From: Pseudomonas bharatica CSV86
Lineage (GTDB): Bacteria > Pseudomonadota > Gammaproteobacteria > Pseudomonadales > Pseudomonadaceae
Reading direction: 5' to 3'
Assembly (NCBI RefSeq): GCF_000319305.2
Contig: NZ_AMWJ02000002.1
Span: 620,001 to 684,000, forward strand
Length of the DNA: 64,000 nucleotides
A program made the translations under genes and the position numbers. Positions within the stretch are counted from its first letter, which is position 1. Every line of letters starts with the position of its first letter. This document shows, one piece after another, positions 63,348-64,000 of the stretch. A model generated the notes under the pieces. That model saw nothing but the letters and a program-made list of their open reading frames with translations, was not told the origin of the DNA and did no database searches.

Positions 63348-63670
63348 CACGCCTTCCCCCATGCAAGCCAGACAACATAGAACATCAGCGCAAGGCTGAT
63401 CATTAAGCAAAATAACGCAAGATTAACTGGATTGGAGGAAAGCGCTTTCTCAAAAAAACTAAGTAGGTTTTTCACTGTTGCAGCTCCGAAAACTGATCAA
63501 GGCTCAACTGTGAAGATCTCGCGCCGCCTTATCTAGATGGAGGCATACCGATTTTCCTTCTCTAGCCCATGTAATACGTGGCTTTCAGGAAAAATTTATA
63601 GTTCATTTGAGTTCAGATTCAGAGCCCAAATCGGGGGGAGGAGACCAATCAAGGATCAGTCTCCTTTCAT
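63348..63670. other. Gene-free gap between winged-helix and MvaT-like genes
   Basis: About 320 bases, AT-rich near 63400-63600. No clear hairpin terminator or operator was found. The minus-strand promoter of the winged-helix gene should lie here. Confidence 0.4.
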
Positions 63671-64000
63671 TCATCGCTGAAGCCACGACTCGACCGTGTC
63701 AGCGCCGTGTTCTGACTTCCAGTACTGGAGGCGCTTGTGGTTACCCCTTTTGTCTCGATGACCTCACCACTGTGAGGATTGAGGTAGACCTTCAGCGCGC
63801 GCTGCTTACGCTCCGCTCTAATCTTGGGCTCCCTGACAGGGCGTACGATCGTGGCTTTCGGATCCAGCAACTCAATCACCTGCGGCAGGCCAAAGCCATG
63901 TTCGGCCAGAAGGGCTCGAAGCTTTGTCTCAAACTCGATCTCGCGTTTAAGGCCCTCATCGTTTTTCAATGCTTCTAGTTCAGCCAGCTGAGCTGCAAGC
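63667..64000 (-). CDS. MvaT-family H-NS-like protein, 5' end beyond window, frame broken near 63745
   Basis: The visible part reads LAAQLAELEALKNDEGLKRE into an MvaT coiled dimerisation region, then a linker and LKVYLNPHSGEVIETKG. CCCC 63744-63747 needs a fifth C to give the MvaT DNA-binding end GGNHKRLQYWKSEHGADTVE and SWLQR, with stop at 63671-63673. The uncorrected frame ends in a meaningless serine-rich tail at 63667. MvaT proteins silence AT-rich foreign DNA. An island-borne copy may help the island tame itself or the host's own silencer. Confidence 0.85.
   Translation of the reverse strand, partial: LAAQLAELEALKNDEGLKREIEFETKLRALLAEHGFGLPQVIELLDPKATIVRPVREPKIRAERKQRALKVYLNPHSGEVIETKGVTTSASSTGSQNTALTRSSRGFSDE

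Overview
The window looks like a Pseudomonas chromosome (putida/fluorescens type). The evidence is GC-rich coding on the left, paired REP elements of the GTGGGAGCGGG/GGCAAGCCAGCTCCCAC kind at 9.4-9.6 kb, an MvaT-type H-NS protein at the right edge, and OprD/OprP-family porins. It splits into a chromosomal part (1-15.49 kb) and a more AT-rich island (15.49 kb to beyond the window). The boundary is a 3' fragment of a tRNA-Arg(CCT)-like gene followed by a tyrosine integrase.

Chromosomal part. A minus-strand operon reads DUF1302 - DUF1329 - YCF48-like - MMPL/RND - MFS - cupin (8162 down to 1). This gene set commonly travels together and probably handles a hydrophobic substrate. A LysR gene is divergent to it (8481). 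An amidohydrolase and a GlcG-like gene follow, then a second LysR of identical length (306 aa). Both LysR genes have GGTATCG/CGATACC palindromes upstream. A third LysR (12525-13439) is divergent to an Fsr-like MFS transporter and an SDR oxidoreductase.

Island, 15.5-30.7 kb. Next to the integrase is a three-gene module of unknown function (17294-20 kb). Its first gene was cut by an ISPpu12-like ISL3 element (19980-26339, perfect 8-bp target duplication) carrying a CadR-like regulator, a cation transporter, lspA and tnpA. That element was itself entered by a second ISL3 element (23186-26169) carrying a COG0701 permease and an ArsR regulator. The joined gene ends reconstruct one continuous reading frame. 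A row of nine to ten small orphan minus-strand genes follows, several with a TAGGAAACC motif at their boundaries, and then three copies of a TATAGTTTGACACAA repeat.

Island, 30.8-55.8 kb: zinc/cadmium/cobalt defence coupled to envelope remodelling. It holds a lipid A phosphoethanolamine transferase (eptA), a zinc-ribbon/His-rich protein, czcD, two DUF2790 exported proteins, a czcR/czcS pair, a GtrA-GT2-ArnT-like glycosylation operon, an OprP-like porin, a P1B-4 (CzcP-like) ATPase, czcCBA, an OprD-family porin and a second, orphan CzcR-like regulator. A repeated operator, TTAC-N6-GTAA, lies ahead of at least six of these units. The most interesting find is a pair of structurally conserved small RNA candidates (34.81-34.88 kb and 54.645-54.716 kb). 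Their loops carry TGCTCCTTTGG, which is complementary to the Shine-Dalgarno region of the OprD-like porin between them (53226-53235). One copy lies in that porin's own 3' UTR.

Right end, 56-64 kb: an Xre/MbcA/ParS-like gene, an IS630 element, traX and chrA remnants, and a tniQ - winged-helix - mvaT block running off the window.

Data caution: seventeen reading-frame breaks were found. Each is repaired by adding one base to a short homopolymer, and one is proved by an intact second copy in the window. This looks like systematic homopolymer under-calling in the assembly, so most of these genes are probably intact in the organism. Break positions are given per gene.
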